Of a stretch of 32,124 nt of DNA, positions 1-9,008 are shown piece after piece; positions within the stretch are counted from its first letter, which is position 1, and each line of letters starts with the position of its first letter. Source of the DNA: Avichristensenella sp031550095. Its GTDB lineage: Bacteria > Bacillota > Clostridia > Christensenellales > Aristaeellaceae. The notes beneath the pieces were generated by a model. The model was not told the origin of the DNA and ran no database searches. It saw only the letters and a list, made by a program, of their open reading frames with translations. The stretch lies in assembly GCA_031550095.1 (NCBI GenBank), contig JAVBOX010000179.1, positions 1 to 32,124 on the forward strand, written 5' to 3'. The translations under genes and the position numbers were made by a program.

Positions 1-488
1 ATCAGGTACTGGCTCATGGTCTCTGCCGTTTCGCCGGATTTGGTGATCACGTTGAAACAGGTTCTTCCAACGTCTATCACATCTAGAAGAGAGGCCATCC
101 GCTCCGGATCTACGTTGTCCTCCACATAGAGGCGCGGGCCATTCCGCTTGTTCTTGGGGAGCTCATTCCAGCGCAGATGGTTCAGCGCCTGCTGTACGGC
201 GATAGGCCCAAGGGCTGAGCCGCCGATGCCAAGCACCACAAACGCGTCAAAATTTTCCCGGACATGTTTCGCGACAGCCTCAAGATGATCCACGATCTCG
301 CCCTTCATGTACGGCAGATCCATCCATCCCAGCATTCCCGAACCCCTCATCTGCTGAACCCGCTCCTGGGCGGTTTTTGCCGCGTTCGCGTAGGCGTCCA
401 CCGCGTCCGGATCAATTCCGTATTGCATGCCAAGATAATCGGCCATCATATGGTTGATATCCAATTGAATGCGCCTGATTTCGCTCAT
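1..488 (-). CDS. pgi: Glucose-6-phosphate isomerase, N-terminal part (runs off the window)
   Basis: The reading frame begins at the ATG at 486-488 and stays open to the window edge, giving about 162 residues. A good ribosome binding site (AGGAGC, about 494-499) precedes it. The translation starts MSEIRRIQLDIN and contains VVLGIGGSALGP, the sugar-phosphate-binding SIS-type motif of phosphoglucose isomerase, followed by NVITKSGETAET. The enzyme interconverts glucose-6-phosphate and fructose-6-phosphate in the cytoplasm. It lies 40 bases after the E1 dehydrogenase gene on the same strand, so it is probably the last or a late gene of the same transcript. This links glycolysis to the 2-oxoacid dehydrogenase genes. 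The C-terminal part with the catalytic base is outside the window. Confidence 0.93.
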   Translation of the reverse strand, partial: MSEIRRIQLDINHMMADYLGMQYGIDPDAVDAYANAAKTAQERVQQMRGSGMLGWMDLPYMKGEIVDHLEAVAKHVRENFDAFVVLGIGGSALGPIAVQQALNHLRWNELPKNKRNGPRLYVEDNVDPERMASLLDVIDVGRTCFNVITKSGETAETMSQYL

Positions 489-528
489 GAAAAAGCTCCT
501 TTCGGGTATGTCACGCTTGATTTGTTCC

Positions 529-3000
529 TCACACGCCTTTTTTGGCGGCCCGAATTTGCTCGCCAGGCGTCTGGTTTGTTGTGACGGTATGGCCGGGCAG
601 CGGCACGACTTTCTCGTGAATCGCGTCCAGAATCCATTCCATTTGGGGGAAGAAAGCTGTTTCCAGCTCATGGGCGGGCGTGATCCAGTTCTTGGCGCCA
701 ATGACGATAGGCGGCGCGTCCAGATCGTCAAAGGCAAGCTCCGTCACGTTACGGGCAATATCTGCCAAGAAGCTGCCACGGGCGCAAGCATCGGAGACCA
801 GCACAAGCCTGCCCGTCTTTTTCACGGACGCCAGGAGGAGGGAATAGTTAAATGGCACCAGCGAACGGGCGTCAATAACCTCGGCCTCCATCCCATATTT
901 CTCCGAGAGGGCCATAGCCGCGTCCATGACCCGGTAAAGCGTCGCCCCAATGGATAAGATGGTGATATCCTTCCCCAGTCTCTTAATGTCTGGCTCACCT
1001 ATAGGAATTTCATAATAACCCTCGGGCACGCCTTCCGTATGGAATTGCTCGCCGATGTCATAGATCCTCTGGCTCTCCAAGAACACAACCGGATCTGTGC
1101 CGGCTAGAGCGGCGTTCATCAAGCCCTTCGCGTCGTAGGGTGTGGCTGGGAAAACCACCTTTAGCCCAGGAATATGGGCACAAAGGCTGGACCAGTCCTG
1201 GGAATGCTGCGCACCATACTTGGAGCCAACGGATACCCGGAGCACCACCGGCATCTTCAGCACATTCGCACTCATGGATTGCCATTTGGACATTTGGTTG
1301 AAAACCTCATCTCCCGCGCGGCCCAGGAAGTCGCAATACATGAGCTCCGCCACCACGCGTCCGCCACACATGGCGTACCCCACAGCGCCACCAACGATGG
1401 CGCCTTCGGATATTGGCGCGTTAAACAGCCTGTGGTATGGAACCGCCTCGGTGAGTCCCCGGTATACGGCAAAAGCGCCGCCCCAGTCCCGCACATCCTC
1501 CCCGTAACTAACCAGCGTGGGATCCTCATAGTACTTGTCGATGATGGCCTCAAAGATGCCGTCGCGAAGCTGGTAGATTCGATTCTTGGAGACAGGCTTT
1601 CCCTCTTTGTCCAAATAGAACCGCTCTTTTTTCATAATCGCTTGAACGCGGGGGTTTTCATCCTTTGGACCAAGCACATCTGGCTTGCGGTCTTCCATGG
1701 ATGGGATATGGCCGTTGGTAAACATGAGATCCCCAATGGCATTGGGATTCCTTGTCAAGTCTAGACGCGGGGAAATTTCGTAATCAATGGCTTTTCCATA
1801 GGCCCTGAACACGGCATCCGCGGCTTCCTTGAGAATCGCGTCGCAGTCGGCCTCCGTGGCAACTCCGGCTTCGATGAGCTGCGCCCGGTAGGTGATCAGC
1901 GGGTCCACAGCTATCCAGGCGTCGATCTCTTCCTTGGTTCGATACGTGGAAGAATCGGAAGGAGAATGGCCGCCGAAGCGATACGTAACCACATCCAGTA
2001 GGGCTGGACCTTTCCGGCTGATTAGGATTTGCTTTTTGCGGTTGGTAGCTTCAATGACAGCCAAGGGGTTGAATCCATCCACCCGTTCCGCGTTAAGCTG
2101 GTTTGGCGAGATTCCAGCACCTATCCGCGCCAGCAGGTCGTAGGCCATGGTTTCGCCCATTGTCTGGCCACCCATGCCATAGGCATTGTTATAGATGTTG
2201 AAGAGAATCGGCAAGCCGCCCTTCATATCGTCATCCCACAGCTTGGTCAATTGATCCATGGCTGCAAAGTTCATGGCCTCCCATACGGGGCCGCAGCCAA
2301 TAGCACCATCTCCGAAGTTGGCGACAATGATACCGGGCTTGCGGTTAACCCGCTTGTAAAGCGCGGCGCCCATGGCAATATCTCCGGAGCCGCCTACGAG
2401 GGCGTTGTTGGGATAAATGCCAAAGGGCGTGAAAAACGTATGCATGGAGCCGCCAAGGCCCTTGTTAAAGCCGGTCTCTCGGCCAAAAATTTCGGCGGTG
2501 GCGCCATAGAGGAAAAAATCGGTGGCAAGGGCCTTGACAGAGTCCTGGGAACCTTCCACCCGCCTTAGGATCGCTCCATCAAAGTATTCTCCCATGATCT
2601 TCATAAGTGCGTCGTCGCTGAGCTGATGGATGGCCGAAAACGCCTTAGCAAGAAGCTCGCCATGGCTCCGGTGCGAGCCGAAGGTAAAATCTTCCACGCT
2701 CAGCACATAGGCGGTGCCGACGGCGGAAGCCTCTTGCCCCATGGACAGGTGAGCGGGACCGGGATAGTTATAGGCGACGCCCTGGTATTCGCCCCGGGTT
2801 TTGATCAGATTGAGCATGGTTTCAAATTCGCGGATGTAAACCATGTCCCGATAAATACGCATAAGATCGGCATTTAGAAACTCGCCGTCCGCCTTGGCAA
2901 TCTTGACGGTTTTTTGGTACGTGTTCACCGGGATGTCGGTGAAGGTAATTCTGCCGGTTTTCCTCATCTCTTCGGGGGAAACGTATTGCGCCGTAGGCAT
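529..3000 (-). CDS. Fused alpha/beta E1 component of a 2-oxoacid (pyruvate-type) dehydrogenase
   Basis: This 823-residue protein joins the E1 alpha and E1 beta chains, which are separate polypeptides in most bacteria. Residues about 45-430 are alpha-like. They carry the thiamine-diphosphate motif, beginning GDG at 230-232 and ending NN at 271-272, plus GLGGSMH and the RFGGHSPSD loop. Residues about 480-810 are beta-like (VSYGEDV, NAPISEGAIVGGAVGYA, QHSQDWSS, PATPYDAKG). Residues about 121-167 form an insertion between HGELLAKA and AEIFG that ordinary E1 alpha chains lack. The ATG at 3000 follows AAGGGAG. The gene lies downstream of E2 and E3, so it should decarboxylate a 2-oxoacid and acylate the E2 lipoyl group. 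Pyruvate is the likeliest substrate; acetoin or a branched-chain acid cannot be excluded. Confidence 0.9.
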   Translation of the reverse strand: MPTAQYVSPEEMRKTGRITFTDIPVNTYQKTVKIAKADGEFLNADLMRIYRDMVYIREFETMLNLIKTRGEYQGVAYNYPGPAHLSMGQEASAVGTAYVLSVEDFTFGSHRSHGELLAKAFSAIHQLSDDALMKIMGEYFDGAILRRVEGSQDSVKALATDFFLYGATAEIFGRETGFNKGLGGSMHTFFTPFGIYPNNALVGGSGDIAMGAALYKRVNRKPGIIVANFGDGAIGCGPVWEAMNFAAMDQLTKLWDDDMKGGLPILFNIYNNAYGMGGQTMGETMAYDLLARIGAGISPNQLNAERVDGFNPLAVIEATNRKKQILISRKGPALLDVVTYRFGGHSPSDSSTYRTKEEIDAWIAVDPLITYRAQLIEAGVATEADCDAILKEAADAVFRAYGKAIDYEISPRLDLTRNPNAIGDLMFTNGHIPSMEDRKPDVLGPKDENPRVQAIMKKERFYLDKEGKPVSKNRIYQLRDGIFEAIIDKYYEDPTLVSYGEDVRDWGGAFAVYRGLTEAVPYHRLFNAPISEGAIVGGAVGYAMCGGRVVAELMYCDFLGRAGDEVFNQMSKWQSMSANVLKMPVVLRVSVGSKYGAQHSQDWSSLCAHIPGLKVVFPATPYDAKGLMNAALAGTDPVVFLESQRIYDIGEQFHTEGVPEGYYEIPIGEPDIKRLGKDITILSIGATLYRVMDAAMALSEKYGMEAEVIDARSLVPFNYSLLLASVKKTGRLVLVSDACARGSFLADIARNVTELAFDDLDAPPIVIGAKNWITPAHELETAFFPQMEWILDAIHEKVVPLPGHTVTTNQTPGEQIRAAKKGV

Positions 3001-3043
3001 TTTTGTGGCTCCCTTCGTCCTATGCTGTAATTATTTCAGTAGT

Positions 3044-4405
3044 TCATTCAAACTCCCAGATGACCTCGCGGATGATCTCAGACACGGTGGGATGGGGGAA
3101 AACAATTTCCCGGGCGTCCTGAACCCGCAGCTCGGCCTCAATCATCGCCGCAGCGCCCCAGATGATCTCCGAAGCGTAGCCGCCAATCATATGGACGCCG
3201 ATGATGTTGCGATGAACCCGGTCAATCAGCACCTTGCACAGCCCATCGCCCTCATTTTCGGCCACAAAGCGTCCCGCGTACCGCATGGAAAGTTTTTGGC
3301 ATTCATAGTCTATTTTCTCGGCTTTGGCGACTTCCTCGGTGAATCCCACGCTGGCAACCTCAGGAGCGGTATAGATTACCGACGGAATCGCGTGATACCG
3401 CATGGTGTCCCGCTTGCCCAGCATTGTGGCGATACATACCTCGGACTCCCGGTAGGCAGTATGCGCCAGCATGGATACGCCGTTCACATCCCCGGCAGCG
3501 TATACGTTTGGAATATTGGTGCGGCCCAAGGTATCGACGACGATGCCTTGGCGCCCCACCTCCACCCCCAGGTTTTCAAGGCCAATGCCCGTTACATTCG
3601 CCTTTCTGCCAATAGAGAGAAGAACCTTGTCCGCAACGGCTTCCAGGGTTTGCTCCTCCTGCTCATAGATCACCTTTCCTTCGGCTAGGGCGACCACCTT
3701 CGCGCTTAGCTTAAAATCGACGCCCTTGTCCGCGTATTCTTTCAAAAGGAGATCGGCGATCTCCCGATCGGTGGAGCCTCCAATGTGATCCAACATTTCG
3801 ATGACGGTTACTTTGCTTCCGGCTGTGTTGTAATACGCGGCCATTTCCAGCCCGATCACGCCGGCGCCGATCACAACCAAGGACTTTGGAATTTCCGGCA
3901 AAGTCAGAACCTCCCGGTTCGTAAGTGCCCACCCAGCGGCAAGGCCTTCCTTTAGTCCGGGGATAGGTGGCACGACGGGCGAAGATCCGGTGGCGATGAG
4001 GAGCTTTTTTCCCTCATACGTTTCCCCCGCCGCCTGAATGACAAAACCGCCCTCGATAACGCCTAAAATGGCTGCCCGGGCTTTCACCACAGTTACATTG
4101 TTGGCTTTCATCTTCGCCTTGACCCCGGCCACGAGGGTACGAACCACCTTCGCCCGGCGTTTCTGCACCAGACTATGATCCAAGGTGATATCTCTGGCAA
4201 TGACCCCGAAATTTTTCCCATGAAGGGCATGATCGTATATCTTCGCGGAATTCAAGAGGGCCTTGGACGGAATGCACCCTTCATTCAGGCATACGCCGCC
4301 CATTTCGTTCATTTCGAAGCAGCACACGGACATCCCCGCGTGTCCGGCCCGCTCGGATGCCAAGTAGCCTGCCGGGCCTCCCCCCAACACGAGCAGATCA
4401 TACAT
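3044..4405 (-). CDS. lpdA: Dihydrolipoyl dehydrogenase (E3)
   Basis: The 453-residue flavoprotein reoxidises dihydrolipoamide on E2 and passes electrons to NAD+. It opens with an FAD-binding Rossmann motif (LLVLGGGPAGY, residues 4-14). The redox-active disulfide is Cys39/Cys44 in GGVCLNEGCIPSK. A second dinucleotide-binding motif (VVIGAGVIGLEMA), the YAAGDV FAD loop and the C-terminal HPTVSE active-site His motif are all present. The frame is open further upstream, but the ATG at 4405 matches the family N terminus and is preceded by GGGAGG, so I use it. The start overlaps the end of the E2 gene by 8 bases, which suggests translational coupling. There is no extra N-terminal lipoyl domain. The E1 gene follows 43 bases downstream. 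Confidence 0.95.
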   Translation of the reverse strand: MYDLLVLGGGPAGYLASERAGHAGMSVCCFEMNEMGGVCLNEGCIPSKALLNSAKIYDHALHGKNFGVIARDITLDHSLVQKRRAKVVRTLVAGVKAKMKANNVTVVKARAAILGVIEGGFVIQAAGETYEGKKLLIATGSSPVVPPIPGLKEGLAAGWALTNREVLTLPEIPKSLVVIGAGVIGLEMAAYYNTAGSKVTVIEMLDHIGGSTDREIADLLLKEYADKGVDFKLSAKVVALAEGKVIYEQEEQTLEAVADKVLLSIGRKANVTGIGLENLGVEVGRQGIVVDTLGRTNIPNVYAAGDVNGVSMLAHTAYRESEVCIATMLGKRDTMRYHAIPSVIYTAPEVASVGFTEEVAKAEKIDYECQKLSMRYAGRFVAENEGDGLCKVLIDRVHRNIIGVHMIGGYASEIIWGAAAMIEAELRVQDAREIVFPHPTVSEIIREVIWEFE

Positions 4406-5765
4406 GGAACGCACCGCCTCCCAACAGCATCTGAAAATTCTCCAGGTTGCGCTTGATATCCCGGAGGAAACGGGAAGCTGGTGCGCCATCCAGCGCCCTG
4501 TGGTCATATGTCAAGGAAAGCGACATGGCGGAATACACCTCGACCTGTCCGTTCCGTTCCCTCACCCGCTGTTGAATCGTGTTAACGCCTAAAATGCCCG
4601 TCTGAGGCGGGTTGATGACTGGGGTAAAATGCTCGACCTCCAATGCGCCTAAGTTGGAAACCGTAAAGCTTCCGCCTGTCAATAGGTCCGGATCAATGGC
4701 CCCGGACTGGCAAGCGGCGGCAAGCGCCTTGGTTTCATTGGAAATCTCCAGTAGCGTCTTTTGGCCGGCATTGCGCAATATGGGAACCATTAAGCCTCTG
4801 GGGGTATCGACTGCGATTCCCAGCTGGACATGGCGGAAATAATGCAAGGCATCCCCTATCAAGTGAGCGTTTAATACCGCGTGCTCCGGCTGCATAAGCG
4901 TTCTAGACACGGCATAGACGATCATGTCGCCCAGGGTAACTCCTTCCATGCCATAAGGCTTCCCTTGCTCTTTGAACTGCTTGCGCAAGGCCAAAATCCC
5001 AGTGGCGTCATAGGTGGCGCTATGGGTAAGTTGCGCCATTGTGGAGAGGGATTCCTGCATCGCCTTCGCAATGCGCTTGCGGATGTTGGGCAGCGGCTCA
5101 ACCCAAACGTCGGGGTTTTCTGTGGATACGGCCTGCGCCACAGGCGCGGCGACAACAGGCGCCGTGGGCGCCTGGGCAACGACGCCATGAATGTCCCGAA
5201 GCGAAGCGCGGCCGCCAAGGCCGGTTCCTTCCTCACCGGGGCATACGAGACCCCTGGCCGCGGGGGTGATCACCTTGCCGGCGTCAATCAACGCTGCAAC
5301 ATCCCGCGCGATGACGCGCCCCTTTGGGCCGGATGCCTGGACAAGGGATAAATCCGCGCCGCTTTGGGCAGCGAGAGCACGGGCTCTTGGGGAGATGGCG
5401 CCGCTTTGGGTGCTGGCGGGGGAGCCAATGAGAGTCGCGGCTATAGGCCGCGCTTGCACCGGAGCCACTGCCGCTTCTCGGGGCCGTGCGCTTGGGGAAG
5501 AAATGCCGGCCATGGAGGAGACATCTTCACCTGCCGCACCGACGATGCAGACTGTCTCCAGACAGGGCACATCGTCCCCTGCCTCACGGAGAATGGCGAG
5601 CAGCGTTCCCCCATCCTTTGCCTCTTCGTCGAAAGCTGCCTTGTCCGTCTCATATGAAAACAAAAGATCCCCCGGTGCCACTGGGTCACCCGGCTTTTTG
5701 TGCCATTTTGTAATGATACAGCTCTCTACGCTTTGCCCCTGCCGGGGCATAATTACAGGAATCAT
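4398..5765 (-). CDS. Dihydrolipoamide acyltransferase (E2) with one lipoyl domain
   Basis: This is the 455-residue core of the dehydrogenase complex. It transfers the acyl group from the lipoyl arm to CoA. The lipoyl domain covers residues about 1-75, with the lipoylated lysine at Lys42 (YETDKAAF). A peripheral subunit-binding domain follows at about 125-160 (SPRARALAA...GPKGRVIARDV). A second, degenerate copy may lie at about 166-197 (TPAARGL...GLGGRASLRDI). The catalytic domain starts near 215 and ends with the active-site DHRALDG (His422). The ATG at 5765 is chosen because GGAGGGG sits just upstream and the lipoyl fold starts at MIPVIMP. A TTGACG-17-TATGAT promoter lies about 45 bases upstream, making this the first gene of the operon E2-E3-E1-pgi. 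Confidence 0.93.
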   Translation of the reverse strand: MIPVIMPRQGQSVESCIITKWHKKPGDPVAPGDLLFSYETDKAAFDEEAKDGGTLLAILREAGDDVPCLETVCIVGAAGEDVSSMAGISSPSARPREAAVAPVQARPIAATLIGSPASTQSGAISPRARALAAQSGADLSLVQASGPKGRVIARDVAALIDAGKVITPAARGLVCPGEEGTGLGGRASLRDIHGVVAQAPTAPVVAAPVAQAVSTENPDVWVEPLPNIRKRIAKAMQESLSTMAQLTHSATYDATGILALRKQFKEQGKPYGMEGVTLGDMIVYAVSRTLMQPEHAVLNAHLIGDALHYFRHVQLGIAVDTPRGLMVPILRNAGQKTLLEISNETKALAAACQSGAIDPDLLTGGSFTVSNLGALEVEHFTPVINPPQTGILGVNTIQQRVRERNGQVEVYSAMSLSLTYDHRALDGAPASRFLRDIKRNLENFQMLLGGGAFHV

Positions 5766-5809
5766 GCTGCCCCTCCATTTACATATTTTGCATAAAAGCA
5801 ACAATAAAA

Positions 5810-5838
5810 ATCATAGCACAGAACAGAAAACCCGTCAA
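5810..5838 (-). promoter_or_regulatory. Sigma-A-type promoter for the E2-E3-E1 operon
   Basis: On the minus strand, TTGACG (5833-5838) and TATGAT (5810-5815) are separated by exactly 17 bases. The -35 box overlaps the copA stop codon. The next start codon downstream is that of the E2 gene at 5765, about 45 bases away. The dehydrogenase genes can therefore be expressed separately from the copper operon. I see no hairpin between copA and this promoter, so read-through from copA is also possible. Confidence 0.75.
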
Positions 5839-8054
5839 CGCGGCAGTCGCGGCGCAAACCTGTTCAGCCGCAACGCGTTGAGTACAACGGTGACAGAACT
5901 AAAGGACATGGCTGCCGCCGCAATCATCGGGGATAGCAGGGGGCCGCCGAATACGTGCAGGACGCCTGCGGCAATGGGGATGCCGATGACATTGTAGCAA
6001 AAAGCCCAGAACAGGTTTTGACGGATGATTCGCATGGTCGCGTGGCTAAGGCGGACAGACACGCATACATCCCGCAGATCGCTGCGGACAAGGACAATGT
6101 CCGCGGATTCCATGGCCACATCCGTGCCGGAACCGATGGCAATGCCGATATCCGCTTGGGTAAGGGCAGGCGCATCGTTGATGCCATCTCCCACCATCGC
6201 GACCCTCTGTCCGCGCACCATCATCCCTTTGACCTTGTCGGCTTTATCGCCCGGCAGCACCTCCGCTTCGAAAGAGTCAATGCCTGCCTCGACGGCGATG
6301 GCCTTTGCGGTTCTCGCCTGATCTCCTGTGAGCATTACGGTTTTAAGGCCAATTTCCCGCATCTCCACAATCGCCTGACGGCTGGAATCCCGAAGTTGGT
6401 CCGCCATGGCCAGAATCCCCAAGAAGCGGTTATCAAGCGCCAGGAAAACGGCGGTCTTTCCTTCACCGGCCAATCTTTCGGCCGGTTCCAATAAAGAGCA
6501 CACCCCAATTCCGGATTCTGACAGAAAGCTTCCATTCCCCAGACGAGCGATCCCCTCATCTGTCCGCCCAAGAATGCCGCGGCCGCTGACGGAGGAAATC
6601 CCCTCCGCCCTAGGAATGACGACGCGCTGCGCCTTCGCTTCTGCCAAAATGGCTTTGGCCAATGGATGCTCCGAGCCCTGTTCTACTGCGGCTGCCCAGC
6701 GAAGGACTTCCTTGTCATCAAATCCGCTTGCAGCCACAATGTCCGTGACGCAGGGGGCGCCTTCCGTCAATGTGCCCGTCTTATCGAGGGCAATGACGTT
6801 GATTTTCTCCGTGCGCTCCAAGGCTTCCGCGTTTTTGAACAGAATTCCAAGCTCCGCGCCGCGTCCGGTGCCCACCATGATGGCGGTTGGCGTCGCAAGG
6901 CCAAGGGAACAAGGGCATGCAATGACCAATACAGAAATGGCGGCCTTCAGCGCGTCCGCGAAGAGAGCGCTGAAAATCAACCAGGCAAAAAGCGTCATCA
7001 GGGATATAGTCAGAACGATAGGGACAAATACGGCAGCGATGCGGTCCGCCATCTTGGCGATTGGCGCCTTGGAACCCTGGGCATCTTCTACCAAACGGAT
7101 GATTTGCTGCAGCGCTGTGTCACGGCCAACTCTCTGGGCTTCAAACCGGAAATACCCATGTGCGTTAATGGAACCACCGCTGACCGGATCCCCCGGTTTT
7201 TTGTCCACAGGCATGCTCTCGCCGGTGAGCATGGATTCGTCAATCGCCGTCTCCCCTATGGTGATCGTGCCATCCACGGGCACCCGTTCACCCGGGCGGA
7301 CGCAGACGATATCCCCAATGGCGATTTCCGCCAAGGGGACCTCCTGTTCCTCTCCGCTCCGCAGTACAAATCCTGTCTTGGGCGCCAAGACCATGAGCTT
7401 TTCAATGGCGCTGCCGCTTCGCCCTTTTGCCCGCGCTTCCAGGGCGTTGCCCAGCAGCACAAGCGTTAAAATTACGGCGGTGGACTCATAGTACAAGAGA
7501 TGAACCGCGTGGGGATCTCCCGCGAAGGTCTGCACAGTGCCCCAAAGGCTGTAAGCAAAGGACGCGGCTGTGCCCAAGGAGATCAGGGCGTTCATGTTCG
7601 GCCTTCTTCTCAGCAAGGAGCGGACGCCATCGACATAGAAATCCCGGCAGATCCATATCACCGGCGTGCACAGAATCAGCTGAACGCAGGCCTGCATTGC
7701 CGCAGAAAACGGAAGGGAAAAGCCCAATACCATGGGGCCCATGGAAAGACAAAAAAGAGGCACCGCGAACAACAGGCTCGCGATGAGACGGCGTTTCTGC
7801 CTTGCAACCTCCTCAGCGGCCCGTTCCGCCCTGTCCGCCCGATCATCAACATAAAAGCCGGCTTCCTCAATGGCGCGGCGAAGGATGCCGCTATCCACCC
7901 ATTTGTCGTCAAAGTGGATGGTCGCCTTTTCCGCCGCCAAGTTTACCTGGGCGCTTTGGATGCCTTCCACCTTGGAAAGGGTATACTCAATGCCCGCGGC
8001 ACACGCGGCACAATGCATGCCGCCGATGGGAAGGGTGACCGTTTGAATGCTCAT
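5835..8054 (-). CDS. copA: Cu(+)-exporting P1B-type ATPase
   Basis: The 739-residue membrane pump expels monovalent copper using ATP. One N-terminal heavy-metal-associated domain has GMHCAAC (Cys15 and Cys18). The metal-transport CPC motif is at 380-382. The phosphorylation loop DKTGTLTEG has Asp424, and EHPLA and GDGINDAP complete the ATP-binding and hinge motifs. YN in the seventh helix region and MSFSS in the last helix are the signature of the Cu(+)-type (P1B-1) group. The ATG at 8054 overlaps the copZ stop in an ATGA, so the two are translationally coupled. Having a single metal-binding domain plus a separate CopZ chaperone is a common Firmicutes arrangement. Silver may also be a substrate. 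Confidence 0.96.
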   Translation of the reverse strand: MSIQTVTLPIGGMHCAACAAGIEYTLSKVEGIQSAQVNLAAEKATIHFDDKWVDSGILRRAIEEAGFYVDDRADRAERAAEEVARQKRRLIASLLFAVPLFCLSMGPMVLGFSLPFSAAMQACVQLILCTPVIWICRDFYVDGVRSLLRRRPNMNALISLGTAASFAYSLWGTVQTFAGDPHAVHLLYYESTAVILTLVLLGNALEARAKGRSGSAIEKLMVLAPKTGFVLRSGEEQEVPLAEIAIGDIVCVRPGERVPVDGTITIGETAIDESMLTGESMPVDKKPGDPVSGGSINAHGYFRFEAQRVGRDTALQQIIRLVEDAQGSKAPIAKMADRIAAVFVPIVLTISLMTLFAWLIFSALFADALKAAISVLVIACPCSLGLATPTAIMVGTGRGAELGILFKNAEALERTEKINVIALDKTGTLTEGAPCVTDIVAASGFDDKEVLRWAAAVEQGSEHPLAKAILAEAKAQRVVIPRAEGISSVSGRGILGRTDEGIARLGNGSFLSESGIGVCSLLEPAERLAGEGKTAVFLALDNRFLGILAMADQLRDSSRQAIVEMREIGLKTVMLTGDQARTAKAIAVEAGIDSFEAEVLPGDKADKVKGMMVRGQRVAMVGDGINDAPALTQADIGIAIGSGTDVAMESADIVLVRSDLRDVCVSVRLSHATMRIIRQNLFWAFCYNVIGIPIAAGVLHVFGGPLLSPMIAAAAMSFSSVTVVLNALRLNRFAPRLPR

Positions 8055-8269
8055 TGAATTCCCGTTACCTCAAACCCCGCCGCCTTGACAGCTTGACGAA
8101 CCGCGGTTTCATTCAGAACATCGTCCCGAATGCTAACAACCGCGTTTTTATCAGGGAAGCTGGCCTTTGCGGATTCAACCTGGGGCAGCTTTTCAAGAGC
8201 GCCTTGCACTCCAAGGGCGCAACCTTTGCAATGCATGCCGCTGATCTCGATGGTAAAGGTTTTTGACAT
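8051..8269 (-). CDS. copZ: Copper chaperone CopZ-type heavy-metal-associated protein
   Basis: This 72-residue cytoplasmic protein is a single heavy-metal-associated domain with GMHCKGC near the N terminus (Cys at 14 and 17). The family binds Cu(I) and hands it to CopA. It lies directly between the DUF4097 gene (1 base away) and copA (4-base ATGA overlap), so it should be made in step with the pump. GAGAGGAT upstream of the ATG at 8269 is the ribosome binding site. It has no membrane segment or signal peptide. Confidence 0.93.
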   Translation of the reverse strand: MSKTFTIEISGMHCKGCALGVQGALEKLPQVESAKASFPDKNAVVSIRDDVLNETAVRQAVKAAGFEVTGIQ

Positions 8270-8270
8270 G

Positions 8271-9008
8271 TTATCCTCTCCTTTTCACCGCTAAATCGCC
8301 CGATACGGACGAAACGGAAATTTCCAACCCGCCTTCAGCCTGAGGAATGTCCTCCGCCAGCAAAAACTGGCCGCTGATGGAGTGCAGGGCAGCTTGCACA
8401 GGGCCATTCACCTGGACACAGAGCGGCGCGGAAATGGACTGCATGTCCAGCGTCTTTCCCCCGTCTTTCATGGCCAGGCTTACCTCGCCGCTGACGGTAA
8501 ACACTTTGGCCGTTTGAAAAAGGGCATCCTCCATGATAATCTTTCCGGATACCGTCCGAAGATACCCATAGCCCGCTTGAATGGCTTCTCCCGTAGCGGT
8601 ACCGGTCACCGAGTGCTGTGCATAGCGACCGCATTCAATGCTCCGCGCCAAAATCGTTCCGCTGACCGTGGTCAAGGAAATCTCAGTTACCCAAAGCGAG
8701 CGGGCGCCAATCATTCCCGATATGGTGCTGATATCCACGGAACCCTTCCATGCTTTGGGAATCCGAAGACAGATCTGGAGCCAACGCCTGAGGGGCAGGA
8801 TTTCTTTGGCGTATGAAAGCTGGGGCTGCGCAATGACCAGACTATCTCCTGAGAGCTCCACCCGAAGCTCGCTAACGCTGTCCTCGTCACCGGCAATGAT
8901 CAACTCGAACTGTTCCAAGCTCCCAGACACAACTTCGATCTGGCCAAATGTGAGTTTGCTCCGAATATTCAAGATTCCTTCCTGGGGAAGCGTCAGGTTT
9001 CGTTCCAT
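8271..9008 (-). CDS. DUF4097-family beta-repeat protein
   Basis: The 245-residue protein has no signal peptide or membrane helix. From about residue 90 it repeats a short beta motif of the type ISGMIGA, VSGTILA, VTGTATG, VSGKIIM, VSGEVSL, ISGQFLL, VSGDLAV, roughly every 20-25 residues. This is the pattern of the DUF4097 beta-solenoid family, whose biochemical role is unknown. In other Firmicutes these proteins are often encoded beside PspC or DUF1700 genes, but neither is present here. The start has a strong AGGAGG site and overlaps the nitroreductase end by 16 bases, while copZ begins 1 base after its stop. It is therefore embedded in the copper operon, and a link to metal or envelope stress is inference only. 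Confidence 0.8.
   Translation of the reverse strand: MERNLTLPQEGILNIRSKLTFGQIEVVSGSLEQFELIIAGDEDSVSELRVELSGDSLVIAQPQLSYAKEILPLRRWLQICLRIPKAWKGSVDISTISGMIGARSLWVTEISLTTVSGTILARSIECGRYAQHSVTGTATGEAIQAGYGYLRTVSGKIIMEDALFQTAKVFTVSGEVSLAMKDGGKTLDMQSISAPLCVQVNGPVQAALHSISGQFLLAEDIPQAEGGLEISVSSVSGDLAVKRRG

Noticed and set aside
6406..7491. 361-codon plus-strand open frame opposite copA
   Set aside because: It is fully antisense to copA, which has every P-type ATPase motif. The composition of the antisense product (Ser/Pro/Ala-rich) fits a shadow frame.
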